Below are positions 7,549 to 15,885 of a DNA stretch of 64,000 bases, in pieces. The notes under the pieces are model-generated. The model was not told the DNA's origin and made no database searches. It saw only the letters and a program-made list of their open reading frames with translations. The stretch covers positions 1,550,001 to 1,614,000 of the forward strand of contig NC_015865.1 of assembly GCF_000221185.1 (NCBI RefSeq), written 5' to 3'. A program made the position numbers and the translations under genes. The stretch comes from Thermococcus sp. 4557 (GTDB taxonomy: Archaea > Methanobacteriota_B > Thermococci > Thermococcales > Thermococcaceae). How positions within the stretch are numbered: the stretch's first letter is position 1; every line of letters begins with the position of its first letter.

Positions 7549-8655
7549 ATGGAATTTGACCTCCTGAAGGAGCTGGTGTCCATCAGCTCCCCGTTTGGGA
7601 AAGAGGAGGAAATCTCCCGGTTCATCGCTTCGTTTCTCGAGGAGCACGGCTTTGACGTGGAGCTCCTTCCCGTTGAGGGCTTTGGGAGTGACGTGATAGC
7701 TTACCTTCCCGGGAGGAGCTACACCGTCGTTCTGAACGGCCACATGGACACCGTCAACCTGTCATCCGGCTGGACAAAGAACCCCAAGGGCGAGCTGGAG
7801 GGCGACCGCTTCTACGGCCTGGGAAGTGCGGACATGAAGGCGGGCCTCGCGGCGCTCCTGTCTGCGTTCGTTGAGATCGCGGAGCTTCCCCGAAAGGAGC
7901 GGCCCACCGTGATCTTCACCGCGGTCGTCGATGAGGAGGGCTACTCCAGGGGTGCCTGGGAGCTGATACGAAGCGGGAAGCTGGACAAGGCCGACGTTGT
8001 TCTCGTCGCTGAACCGACGAACGAGCGGCTCATGCTCGGTGCTAGGGGGCGCTTCGTTGTTCGGGTGGAGGTCTTTGGGAAGAAGGCCCATGCGGCGAGG
8101 CCGCACGAGGGGCTCAACGCCATAGAGGAGCTGGGGAGGTTCGTCGGCTCACTCTGGAAGATACGCTTCAGGAACCACAGAAAGCTTGGGGTGGGCTCTT
8201 ACTGCACCCTCCGCATTGAAGGCTCCGCCGACGGCCTGAGCGTCCCGGACTACGCCCGGGCGATAATAGACAGGCACATAGTCGTCGGCGAGGACTGGGA
8301 GAGGGTCAGCTCCGAGCTTCTAAACCTTGCTGAGAGGATAAAGCTGAAGGGGGACATCAGGGTCTCGAAGTTTGAGAGGCCGACGCCCGATATGCTTCCC
8401 TACGTCGTCAGGGAGAACGACCGCTTTGTGAACATCTTCAAGTCCGCCCACAGAACCGTCCTTGGCGGGGAGCCGGAGATAATCTACGGCCGGAGCGTGG
8501 GGGACTTCAACTACTTTGGAACATACCTCAACAAGCCGACGCTGGTTTACGGGCCGGTCGGCGGCAACTGGCACAGGAGCGACGAGTGGGTGAGCGTTGA
8601 ATCCCTGAGGAGGGTGAAGCGCGTCTACGTTGAATTCCTGAAGGCGCTGGTTTAA
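7549..8655 (+). CDS. M20 family metallopeptidase/deacylase (ArgE/DapE/LysK-like)
   Basis: A 368-residue zinc-dependent amidohydrolase. Metal and catalytic landmarks are GHMDTV (His65, Asp67), GSADMKAG, DEEGYSRG (general base and ligand glutamates), a EPTN motif, and a late GNWHRSDEWV histidine. M20 proteins deacylate amino acids or cleave dipeptides; in archaea the LysW-lysine/ornithine hydrolase LysK belongs here, but no lys cluster is nearby, so the substrate stays open. ATG 7549 is preceded by GGTGATGG; the frame is open 35 codons further upstream without a ribosome site. Confidence 0.88.
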   Translation: MEFDLLKELVSISSPFGKEEEISRFIASFLEEHGFDVELLPVEGFGSDVIAYLPGRSYTVVLNGHMDTVNLSSGWTKNPKGELEGDRFYGLGSADMKAGLAALLSAFVEIAELPRKERPTVIFTAVVDEEGYSRGAWELIRSGKLDKADVVLVAEPTNERLMLGARGRFVVRVEVFGKKAHAARPHEGLNAIEELGRFVGSLWKIRFRNHRKLGVGSYCTLRIEGSADGLSVPDYARAIIDRHIVVGEDWERVSSELLNLAERIKLKGDIRVSKFERPTPDMLPYVVRENDRFVNIFKSAHRTVLGGEPEIIYGRSVGDFNYFGTYLNKPTLVYGPVGGNWHRSDEWVSVESLRRVKRVYVEFLKALV

Positions 8656-8694
8656 AGACATAAAAAGAGTGGGACAAAAACATCCTGAGCGAAC

Positions 8695-10632
8695 TCAGAG
8701 CTTTCTTCCAACCAGGGCACCGACCAGGAACGCCCCCACCGCCGCTGCCGCCAGGGCCGCGGCAGGGAGTCCCCCGGACGTCCCCTCCGAGCGGTCACTG
8801 GGGGAGCCATTCGCCGGAGCGGACGTGCCTGTGGGTATGATTATCTGCGGCACATCGGTCGAGTTGTCCTGGGGCATTGGAGTCTGCTGGGATGGCGCGC
8901 TGAGGAAGAGGCCGGCGGTTTCCCTGGCGTACTGGTAGAATATCATCGCGGTCTGCATGTCGTCGATGCTTCCGTTCTCCTCGGCGCTCTTCTCGTAGCT
9001 CTCCGCGAACTCGTAGTAGGCCATCGCGAGGACGGGCGTGACACCCTGGCTCTGGGCCACCCCGATGGCCGTCTTAGCGTCGTCCTTCATGGCCTTCATT
9101 TTGTCCATCAGCACGCTCCTGTTGTCTATACCCAGCGTGTCGAGGAAGACCTGCGCCCTCACGCGCGCCTCCATCGCCGTGAACAGCGCCGCCGAGTACT
9201 TGCCGTCCTCGTAGTACTGTTCCGCCTGCTGAATGCTCCCGCTGAGGTCGCCCCCAACGGTGCCGTACATGGACTCGATGTAGGTAACGATGAGGCTGGA
9301 CTCGTCTATGTAGTCCCTCGCCGTGGCCTTGACGACCTCCCTGCTTATCTCGTCGTTTCCGGCGAACCTCTCCCCGAGGTGCGCCCAGAACTCCGCGGTT
9401 TTGGCCCTCTCGTAGGCGTATGCCGCATCCCCCACGGCGTCCCAGTAGTCCCCGCTGTAGTAGTACTTCCACGCTTCCTCAAGCAGTCCCTTGGCCTCTT
9501 CCACCCTCTCCTCCGCGGCCGCCACGGCCTGGAGCATCGTGATGCCCTTTATGGTTGTTCCGGAGACTGTGCTTTCAGACGCGTTTATCTGGTTGCCTGT
9601 GGTCTTGAGGAGCCTCTGAACGTCGTCCTGGGATTTCACGTCCAGGTACCAGTCAACGTGCCGTATTATTATCCTTGCCTGGAAGTCCTTGCTGAGTGCG
9701 GTGTAGTACATGCCATCGTCGATCGCTTCCTTGGACTGACTGAGAACCGCGCTGGCCTGGTTCAGGGCCTCCATCAGCGTGGTGTACGTCGCGTAGCCCA
9801 CGTCGCTGTCCTTGAGCTTCTGGAGGGTTTCCCTGTAGTATGCGGTGGTGTTGTCGTAGTCGCTCAGCGCGTCGTCTTTGAGGAATGACGTATCGACGCT
9901 GACGTAGGAGGGGGTCTCGGGCCTCGGTATCCTGCGCCCTGTGAAGTAGTAAACGGCGTCGTATATGTCCTTTATCTCGATAACAGTCAGACCCCAGCGC
10001 TCTTTTGCGTAATCCACCACGTCCACCTTCTTCGTCTGGGTGTTTATCTCCACTAGGCCTCCTATCTCCCTCTTCTGGGTTTCCTGTACGTACTGAACCC
10101 GCTGTCCCTCTGGGATGAGGAACACGGTGGCCCCGACGTCGTGGGCGGCGGACGCCTTCTCCAGTATCCCGCCGACCGGTCCGATGGTGCCGTCCGGGTT
10201 TATCATTCCCGTCATCATGACCTTTGGATTAACATTCCATCCCTCGATGGCCGCGATTATTCCGACGGTCATGGTTCCGCCGGCCGATGGGCCGCCGATG
10301 ATTGGAGAATCGGCTTTTATCTGAATGAAGACGTCGTACTTGTTCATATCCACGCCGAGAACCTTGCCCGCTATCTGGGCGGCAAGCCTTGCGCTGGCCT
10401 GCATATCTACCTCCGCCAGGGGCCAGGTTTCCACGTAGACGTGTCCCGTTCCAGGCGCGACTGTTATCACGAAGTCCGTGGCCACTCCAATGAGCTCTCC
10501 GTTGGAAGTCTTTGAGACCGCCGGTGCCTTCAGAACAACCGTGTGTCCCTCTTCTGGACACTGGGCCGCTGCAAATCCTGCGAACGGCAGAATCAGCAGG
10601 ACTATGAGAATTACGGTTACTGTTCGCTTCAT
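8695..10632 (-). CDS. Secreted Lon-type (S16) serine protease without ATPase domain
   Basis: A 645-residue exported protein. Residues 1-23 form a signal peptide ending near AAAQ. Residues 30-190 are a Lon protease domain with the Ser-Lys dyad visible as GPSAGG (Ser116) and GGILEKAS (Lys159). The remainder is helical and Tyr/Ala-rich, followed by a Pro/Ser/Thr-rich linker and a C-terminal hydrophobic anchor (near residues 620-643). No AAA module is present, so this is not ATP-driven LonB; it probably acts outside the membrane. ATG 10632 follows GGGGTGAG. It is divergent from the universal stress gene. Confidence 0.85.
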   Translation of the reverse strand: MKRTVTVILIVLLILPFAGFAAAQCPEEGHTVVLKAPAVSKTSNGELIGVATDFVITVAPGTGHVYVETWPLAEVDMQASARLAAQIAGKVLGVDMNKYDVFIQIKADSPIIGGPSAGGTMTVGIIAAIEGWNVNPKVMMTGMINPDGTIGPVGGILEKASAAHDVGATVFLIPEGQRVQYVQETQKREIGGLVEINTQTKKVDVVDYAKERWGLTVIEIKDIYDAVYYFTGRRIPRPETPSYVSVDTSFLKDDALSDYDNTTAYYRETLQKLKDSDVGYATYTTLMEALNQASAVLSQSKEAIDDGMYYTALSKDFQARIIIRHVDWYLDVKSQDDVQRLLKTTGNQINASESTVSGTTIKGITMLQAVAAAEERVEEAKGLLEEAWKYYYSGDYWDAVGDAAYAYERAKTAEFWAHLGERFAGNDEISREVVKATARDYIDESSLIVTYIESMYGTVGGDLSGSIQQAEQYYEDGKYSAALFTAMEARVRAQVFLDTLGIDNRSVLMDKMKAMKDDAKTAIGVAQSQGVTPVLAMAYYEFAESYEKSAEENGSIDDMQTAMIFYQYARETAGLFLSAPSQQTPMPQDNSTDVPQIIIPTGTSAPANGSPSDRSEGTSGGLPAAALAAAAVGAFLVGALVGRKL

Positions 10633-10710
10633 ACTCTCACCCCGCACTCACTTCTGCGAGTTTTAATAAAGGGTTTGTGGTTCATTCTTTTAATTAGAAG
10701 CCTGTAACAA

Positions 10711-10724
10711 AATCCTTATATATC
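10711..10724 (+). promoter_or_regulatory. TATA box of the Usp-permease cluster
   Basis: AATCCTTATATATCC lies 30-40 bp upstream of the ATG at 10754, placing the start of transcription near 10745, with GGGGGAGGAG as the ribosome site. On the opposite strand TTTATTAAAA near 10660-10669 probably serves the Lon-type protease gene. Confidence 0.55.
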
Positions 10725-10753
10725 CACCAACAACTGTCAGACGGGGGAGGAGA

Positions 10754-11305
10754 ATGGACATATTCAGCCGGCTCATCCAGAGGAAGTTCCAAAACATCGC
10801 TGCCGACCGGTACGAGGAGATAACCCGGAGGTACCGGGAGTTTTTGCTCCTTCCTGAGGAGTTCGTGCTTCCAGAGGTTCGTTCGATTTTGATCCCCATC
10901 GACAGGTTCTCCGGCGAGATACCGGAGGGGCTCTACGACACGCTGAGCGCCTACAGCGGTGCGTCCGTGACGCTCGTTTACATCTCGGAGAAACGTACCC
11001 TGGCTCTCATTGAGCAGACCCTTGGCAAGGAGGAGGCCGAAAAGCTTAGAAATGCCAAAATGGAATTTGCCAGATCCCTGGTGCTCAAAATAGCCCCAAG
11101 ACTCGAGGAGCTGGGCCTTAGGATAGAGAGGAGACAGTTCATCGGGAGCAAGAGTGACGACGTCATAAGACTTATGGAGAACGAGAACTTCGACCTCCTC
11201 GTGGTGTCCAGGAGCTACGGCTCGGAGGTCACCAAGACGTCCCCCGTGAGCCCCGTCGTTCTGAAGATAGTCCAGCATCTTGAGAGCCCGGTTATAATCT
11301 ACTAG
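10754..11305 (+). CDS. Universal stress protein family (UspA-like)
   Basis: A 183-residue soluble protein. After a 40-residue helical N-terminus it follows the Usp alpha/beta pattern: strand SILIPIDRF, strand SVTLVYISE, a long helix, and strand FDLLVVSRSYGS leading to a C-terminal strand PVIIY. The ATP-loop glycines (G-x2-G-x9-G) are not well preserved, so nucleotide binding is uncertain. It is the first gene of a cluster with an anion permease and a second Usp protein, and probably senses state for that transporter. Confidence 0.82.
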   Translation: MDIFSRLIQRKFQNIAADRYEEITRRYREFLLLPEEFVLPEVRSILIPIDRFSGEIPEGLYDTLSAYSGASVTLVYISEKRTLALIEQTLGKEEAEKLRNAKMEFARSLVLKIAPRLEELGLRIERRQFIGSKSDDVIRLMENENFDLLVVSRSYGSEVTKTSPVSPVVLKIVQHLESPVIIY

Positions 11306-11318
11306 TTGGGTGGTGACC

Positions 11319-12604
11319 ATGGAGCAGACGATCATGACAGGAATAGCCGTCGCAGTGTTCCTGATAACCTACGCCATGATAATCAGCGAGAGGGTTCACA
11401 GAACCGTTGCGGCCCTCTTCGGTGCGGCCGTCGTGCTGTTCTTGGGCATAGTGCCGTGGGAGGCGCTCCCCGAGCACCTCGATCTCGACACACTGTTGCT
11501 CCTAATCGGCATGATGATAATAGTAAACACCGCCAAGGAGAGCGGCCTCTTTGAATTTATAGCAATAAAGACCGCTAAGTTTGCCAAGGGGAGCCCCATG
11601 AAGGTTCTCCTGCTGTTCGCCGTCGTTACCGCCCTCATAAGCTCGGTTCTCGACAACGTTACAACTGTTCTGCTTCTGACGCCGATGCTTCTCTACATAA
11701 CCCGTCTCATGGACATCAACCCCGTTCCGTTTCTCCTGTCGGAGGTTTTCGCCTCCAATATCGGTGGGGCTGCCACCCTCATCGGCGACCCGCCCAACAT
11801 AATGATAGGCTCCGCGGCCGGGCTGAGCTTCAACGAGTTCCTCATCAACATGGGTCCGATAGCGCTCGTGGATCTGTTCGTCTCCCTTGGGATAATCTAC
11901 CTTGTTTACAGGAACTCTATGAAGATCAGCGACGCCAAGAGGGATAGGATACTCTCGACCATCGGCGAGCTCGATGAGAATGAGGCCATAAGGGACTACT
12001 CCCTCTTCAAGAAGTCCGTGGCGGTCATAATCGGGGTCGTCATGCTCTTCTTCATCCACGACAGGCTCGGGATTGAGCCGGCCGTCGTTGCCCTCACCGG
12101 TGCCTCCGTTCTCCTCCTGTGGAGCAGATGGATCCCGAGGAGATACTCGAAAAGGTCGAGTGGACGGCGATATTCTTCTTCATGGGCCTTTTCATACTGG
12201 TGGGGGCACTCGTGGAGACGGGCATCATCGATCAGGTTGCCCGCTGGATACTGGGGTACATCGGCAACACAGGTGAGGCGCTGATTATAATAACCTGGTT
12301 CTCAGCAATCTCATCCGCGATAGTGGACAACATTCCCCTCACCGCGGCAATGATACCTCTCATAAAGGCGATGGGGAGTTCGATGAACATTTATCCGCTC
12401 TGGTGGGCCCTCTCCCTCGGAGCCTGCCTCGGCGGCAACGGAACCGCCATCGGTGCGAGCGCCAACGTTGTTGTTCTCGGTATCGCCGGCAGGGAGGGTG
12501 TTCGGATAACGTTTATGGACTTCCTCAAGGTTGGACTCGTTATAATGTTCGTCACCGTTGCCATAGGACTGGGGCTGATCTGGATAAGGTACATAGGGGT
12601 GTGA
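11319..12604 (+). pseudogene. ArsB/NhaD (SLC13-like) permease gene, frameshifted
   Basis: Two adjacent frames together give one ion-transporter-superfamily protein of about 428 residues. The first frame (from ATG 11319, after GGGTGGTGA) runs through LDLDTLLLLIGMMIIVN, SSVLDNVTTVLLLTP and NIGGAATLIGDPPNIMIG to LLLWSR. The second resumes with MDPEEILEKVEW and ends with a matching second half (AIVDNIPLTAAMIPLI, GGNGTAIGASANVV). The two fit together if one base is missing near 12126-12128 (AGCAG before ATGGATCC). It could be an assembly error, a true disruption, or reinitiation at GTG 12119. The family moves anions, arsenite or Na+/H+; substrate unknown. It lies between two Usp genes. Confidence 0.85.
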
Positions 12605-12608
12605 TGTT

Positions 12609-13058
12609 ATGCGGATACTCGTCCTCGTTGATGGTTCGAAGTGGAGCCAGAAGGCGGCGCTTCACGCCATCGCCATAGCCAAGAAGAAGAGGGGGAAGGT
12701 CATACTCTTCTCTGTCCTGGACAGGAGGGAGGCCAGGGCCATGGCCTTCAACCTTGGGATGTTCAGCGAGAACCTCTCGGAGGTTGAGAGGTTTGAGGCG
12801 GAGATATGGGAGGACATGAAGAGGAGCATCAAGAACCTGATGACGAACCTTCTGGAGTTTTGTCAGGAGGAGGGCGTGAACTGCTCCTTCAGGGTAGTTG
12901 AGGGTCCCGCCAAGGAGAAGATCCTCGAGGAGGCCAACTCCGGTAATTACAGTTTGGTCGTCATGGGTGCCTACGGCAGGAGCGGAAAAACGAGAATAGG
13001 GAGCCTTCTCGAGGAGGTCGTCGGTCTGATAAACCCCCCTGTCATGGTGGTTCGCTAG
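12609..13058 (+). CDS. Universal stress protein (UspA) with ATP-loop-like motif
   Basis: A 149-residue single Usp domain: strand RILVLVDGSKWSQKA with the early aspartate, and near the C-terminus VVMGAYGRSGKTRIGS, which resembles the G-x2-G-xn-GS nucleotide loop although the spacer is shorter than usual. It starts a few bases after the permease stop, so it is cotranscribed. Together with the Usp gene before the permease it makes a stress-protein pair around a transporter. Its stop overlaps the end of the convergent small membrane gene by 4 bp. Confidence 0.88.
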   Translation: MRILVLVDGSKWSQKAALHAIAIAKKKRGKVILFSVLDRREARAMAFNLGMFSENLSEVERFEAEIWEDMKRSIKNLMTNLLEFCQEEGVNCSFRVVEGPAKEKILEEANSGNYSLVVMGAYGRSGKTRIGSLLEEVVGLINPPVMVVR

Positions 13059-13309
13059 CGCCTCCAGAGCGAGAGCACCAGCAGGGTCAGAACGACAACC
13101 TCCAGGGCGCCCACCACCAGCTCCACGTCCCGCTCTATCCACGCCGCCAGTTTGGCGGTCTCTATCGTCTTTTTGATCGCGAGCAGGAGGAAGGCTATCA
13201 TCAGGTACATTGCAGGGCGCAGATGGCTCTTCCTGTACGCGATGAAAGAGATTCCAGCCAGCGTCAGCGCAAGGATCAGCGCCACGATAGTGAGTAGGGT
13301 TTCCATCAT
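13055..13309 (-). CDS. Small membrane protein, partner of winged-helix regulator
   Basis: An 84-residue protein with three hydrophobic segments (about residues 3-24, 34-50 and 62-81) separated by short charged loops (YRKSHLR; IERD). It starts inside the stop of the upstream regulator gene (ATGA overlap), so the two are coupled. No enzyme motif is visible. Regulator plus small membrane protein pairs are common in Thermococcales, where the membrane partner may tether or sense for the regulator; that role is inference. Confidence 0.75.
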   Translation of the reverse strand: MMETLLTIVALILALTLAGISFIAYRKSHLRPAMYLMIAFLLLAIKKTIETAKLAAWIERDVELVVGALEVVVLTLLVLSLWRR

Positions 13310-13815
13310 TCTCCATCACCCACGCTCGTCAGCAGGTCTATCAGGTTGTCGGCCAGCTTCTCCCACAGGCTCGGCCGGTACTCCTTTATCAGCCTTGCTA
13401 TCAGCTCGGGATCGTAGGAGAGGGTGTATATGACGCTCCTGCTTTCCTTCTCCGCGGTCACGACGCCGAGCTTTATCAGTTCGTTCATGTGGTAGCTCAC
13501 CGTCGGCTGGCTGAGTCCGAGGCTCCTCGCCATCTCCTTCTGATTCTTCGGCCCCTCCATGAGGAGCAGCAGAATCCTCCTCCTGGTCTCAGTGGATATG
13601 GCTATGAGCAGCCTCTGCGCCTTCTCCTCAAAGCCCTTCGGGAACAGGTAGCGCCTCTTGCCCGTTTTCCTTGAGAACACCCTGCCTTCCTTCTCGAGTT
13701 TTCGGAGATGGTACTGCAGGTCGCCTATGCCTAACTCGAGCTCCCTTGCCAGCTCCCGGAATGTTATCCCCGGCTTGTCCGTGATGGTTTCGAGTATCTC
13801 GTTACGCCTCTCCAT
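13306..13815 (-). CDS. Double winged-helix transcription regulator (ArsR/MarR-like)
   Basis: A 169-residue protein with two tandem winged helix-turn-helix domains. The first is near residues 3-50 (GITFRELARELELGIGDLQYHLRKLEKEG). The second is near residues 68-130, where NQKEMARSLGLSQPTVSYHM is a classic recognition helix region. A short helical tail follows. No ligand domain is visible. I use ATG 13815; an upstream TTG at 13824 is possible. It is divergent from tldD and forms a coupled operon with the small membrane protein. Confidence 0.85.
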   Translation of the reverse strand: MERRNEILETITDKPGITFRELARELELGIGDLQYHLRKLEKEGRVFSRKTGKRRYLFPKGFEEKAQRLLIAISTETRRRILLLLMEGPKNQKEMARSLGLSQPTVSYHMNELIKLGVVTAEKESRSVIYTLSYDPELIARLIKEYRPSLWEKLADNLIDLLTSVGDGE

Positions 13816-13870
13816 ACCCAACACTTAAACACTGTGGTTCATCCATCTATACCCGTCCTTTATGACAACC

Positions 13871-13880
13871 CATATAAAGG
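13871..13880 (+). promoter_or_regulatory. TATA box of tldD
   Basis: CATATAAAGG at 13871-13880 predicts transcription from about 13898-13900. That leaves the ATGs at 13862 and 13892 outside or at the very edge of the mRNA and supports ATG 13910 as the real start of the gene. Confidence 0.55.
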
Positions 13881-13909
13881 AACTCCCTTTTATGTCCAGC
13901 GGTGTGCGT

Positions 13910-15271
13910 ATGGAGGAGCTTGTGAGAAAGGCCGAGGAACTGGCGGGACGTTACGGTATATCATATTATGAGATTAGGATAACCCGTGTCACGGCCGCCC
14001 ATCTCGGCATGCAGAACGGCCAGCTTGAGGAGCTTTCCCTCAACACCGAGATGGGAATAGGCGTCAGGGCGTTCAACGGTGCCTGGGGGTTCTCCAGCGC
14101 GAACGATATGAGGAGGGCGGAGGACGCTATAAAAACGGCGATGAAAATTGCGAGGCTCTCAAAGGGGAAATCGGAGATCTACCTGGGTGACCCCATGAAG
14201 GACAGGGCGGTTATCGGTGTCAAAAAGCCCTTCACCGAAGTTGACATCGGGGACAAGCTCGCCCTGGTGAAGGAGATCGATTCCCTTCTGAAAGGCGATA
14301 AAGTCTCGAGCAGGCGCGTCCACTACGGGGACGGTCTCAAGGAGACCTTCTACTTCAACTCCCTGGGAAGCGAAATAGAGACCGTGACCCCGCGCCTCCG
14401 CATCGCCCTTTCGGTCACCGCCAGGGAGAACGGCGAGATGCAGGCCTACTGGAAGAGCTTTGGAGGAACCGCTGGCTGGGAGCTTGTGGAGGGCATAGAC
14501 TTCCCCCATTGGGCGGAGGTGATTAAGGAAAAAGCCGTCTCCCTACTCCACGCTCGCTCGCCACCATCGGGCGAGTTCGATGTGATAATGGACCCGGAGC
14601 TTACGGGGGTTTTCATCCACGAGGCCCTCGGCCACGCCGCCGAGGCGGACGCGGTCAAGAACGGCGACAGCATACTCGCGGGCAGGCTGGGGGAGAGGAT
14701 AGCCGTTGAGGGTCTCACCGTCGTTGACGACCCGACGCTGCCCGGCAGGTTCGGCTCCTACGTGTACGACGACGAGGGGGTTAAGGCGAGGCGCGTCGAG
14801 ATAATCCGGGACGGGGTGCTGGTGAACTACCTCAACGACCGTGAGACGAGCGCGCTTCTCGGCCTCGAGCCGAACGGCCACGCCCGTGCCCAGGGCTACA
14901 ACTACCAGCCCCTCGTGAGGATGAGCAACACCTACGTTGAGCCCGGCGACTGGAGCTTTGAAGAGATGGTTGAGGAGGTCAAGAACGGCCTCTATATGGT
15001 CGGCGACAAGGGCGGCGAGGTTGATACGGCCGGAGGCACCTTCACCTTCGGCGCGAGGGAGGGCTACGTGATTGAGAACGGCGAGGTAAAGGAGATGGTC
15101 CGCGACGTGGCCCTGTCCGGAAGCATACTCGACGTCCTGAGAAACATCCACGCCATCGGGAACGACCTGAAGGTCGATTTTCCTGGCTACTGCGGCAAGG
15201 GGCAGTGGGTTCCGGTTGACGACGGCGGCCCGCACGTGCTCACGAGGGCGCTGGTGGGCGGGCTTCGCTGA
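13910..15271 (+). CDS. tldD: TldD-type metalloprotease subunit
   Basis: The active subunit of the TldD/TldE heterodimeric zinc protease, which cleaves small peptides and, in bacteria, matures peptide products such as microcin B17. The 453-residue protein carries the HExxxH zinc motif at 237-242 (HEALGH), preceded by VIMDPELTGVFI, and the C-terminal beta-rich region with TFTFGAREGYVIENGE. The partner lacking HExxxH lies 0.6 kb downstream, separated by a ferritin-like gene. Substrate in archaea is not known. Confidence 0.93.
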   Translation: MEELVRKAEELAGRYGISYYEIRITRVTAAHLGMQNGQLEELSLNTEMGIGVRAFNGAWGFSSANDMRRAEDAIKTAMKIARLSKGKSEIYLGDPMKDRAVIGVKKPFTEVDIGDKLALVKEIDSLLKGDKVSSRRVHYGDGLKETFYFNSLGSEIETVTPRLRIALSVTARENGEMQAYWKSFGGTAGWELVEGIDFPHWAEVIKEKAVSLLHARSPPSGEFDVIMDPELTGVFIHEALGHAAEADAVKNGDSILAGRLGERIAVEGLTVVDDPTLPGRFGSYVYDDEGVKARRVEIIRDGVLVNYLNDRETSALLGLEPNGHARAQGYNYQPLVRMSNTYVEPGDWSFEEMVEEVKNGLYMVGDKGGEVDTAGGTFTFGAREGYVIENGEVKEMVRDVALSGSILDVLRNIHAIGNDLKVDFPGYCGKGQWVPVDDGGPHVLTRALVGGLR

Positions 15272-15354
15272 GGGATGGTTTCTGTCTTGGATTCGTGAGA
15301 TTTGAAAGCAAAGCGTATATACATCAACCTTTAATTTTATATATGGTGGTGAAA

Positions 15355-15840
15355 ATGGTGATAGACGTTGATATTATTCAAGACGTGGAGATCCTGCTGA
15401 AGAACCTGAACGGGTACGAACTCCTCAGCTACGCGATATGCAACGAGAAGTGCGGGGCCGAGACCTACGAGTGGCTGGCCAAGCGCGTTGAGGGGATGCT
15501 TGCCGACGAGTTCCTTCAGCTGGCTGGGGAGAAGAGGAAGCACGCGGCCCAGATGTCCGAGCTGTTCGAGAGGCTCTACCCCGGTATGAAGCCCCTGGAG
15601 TTCAATGCCCCGCCTCTGGACACCCTGCCGGTGTGCACTGAGATGATGAGGGTGGGAGACGTTGAAAACGCCCTGGCGCTGGCCCTGATTTCCGAGGCGA
15701 TGGGCAGGGACATCTACAGAAAGCTCCAGAGGATGGCGGGTGATGAGGAGGTTGCGACGCTCTTCGGGGAGCTGGCCGCGATAAAGGAAAATGCCTACGA
15801 GCGGCTCCTCAAGCTGTACAACGAGGTCATTGGGGAGTAG
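15355..15840 (+). CDS. Ferritin-like/rubrerythrin-family protein
   Basis: A 161-residue four-helix protein. Metal-ligand candidates follow the ferritin-like pattern: NEKCGAETYEWL in the first helix, GEKRKHAAQM in the second (E-x3-H), SEAMGRDIYRKL in the third and KENAYERLL in the fourth. No rubredoxin C-terminal domain is present. Such proteins bind a di-iron site and act in peroxide or iron handling. ATG 15355 follows GGTGGTGAAA; a TATA box GCGTATATAC near 15312-15321 fits. It sits between tldD and tldE and may be cotranscribed with tldE. Confidence 0.83.
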   Translation: MVIDVDIIQDVEILLKNLNGYELLSYAICNEKCGAETYEWLAKRVEGMLADEFLQLAGEKRKHAAQMSELFERLYPGMKPLEFNAPPLDTLPVCTEMMRVGDVENALALALISEAMGRDIYRKLQRMAGDEEVATLFGELAAIKENAYERLLKLYNEVIGE

Positions 15841-15885
15841 CAGAATGCCTTTTAAATTCCCCCTCGAACTCTCCCCGGTGAACCG

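Noticed and set aside
12119-12284. Continuation of the permease first frame beyond LLLWSR
   Set aside because: After about 12127 the composition turns Arg/Ser-rich and unlike a transporter, while the other frame carries the expected second half.
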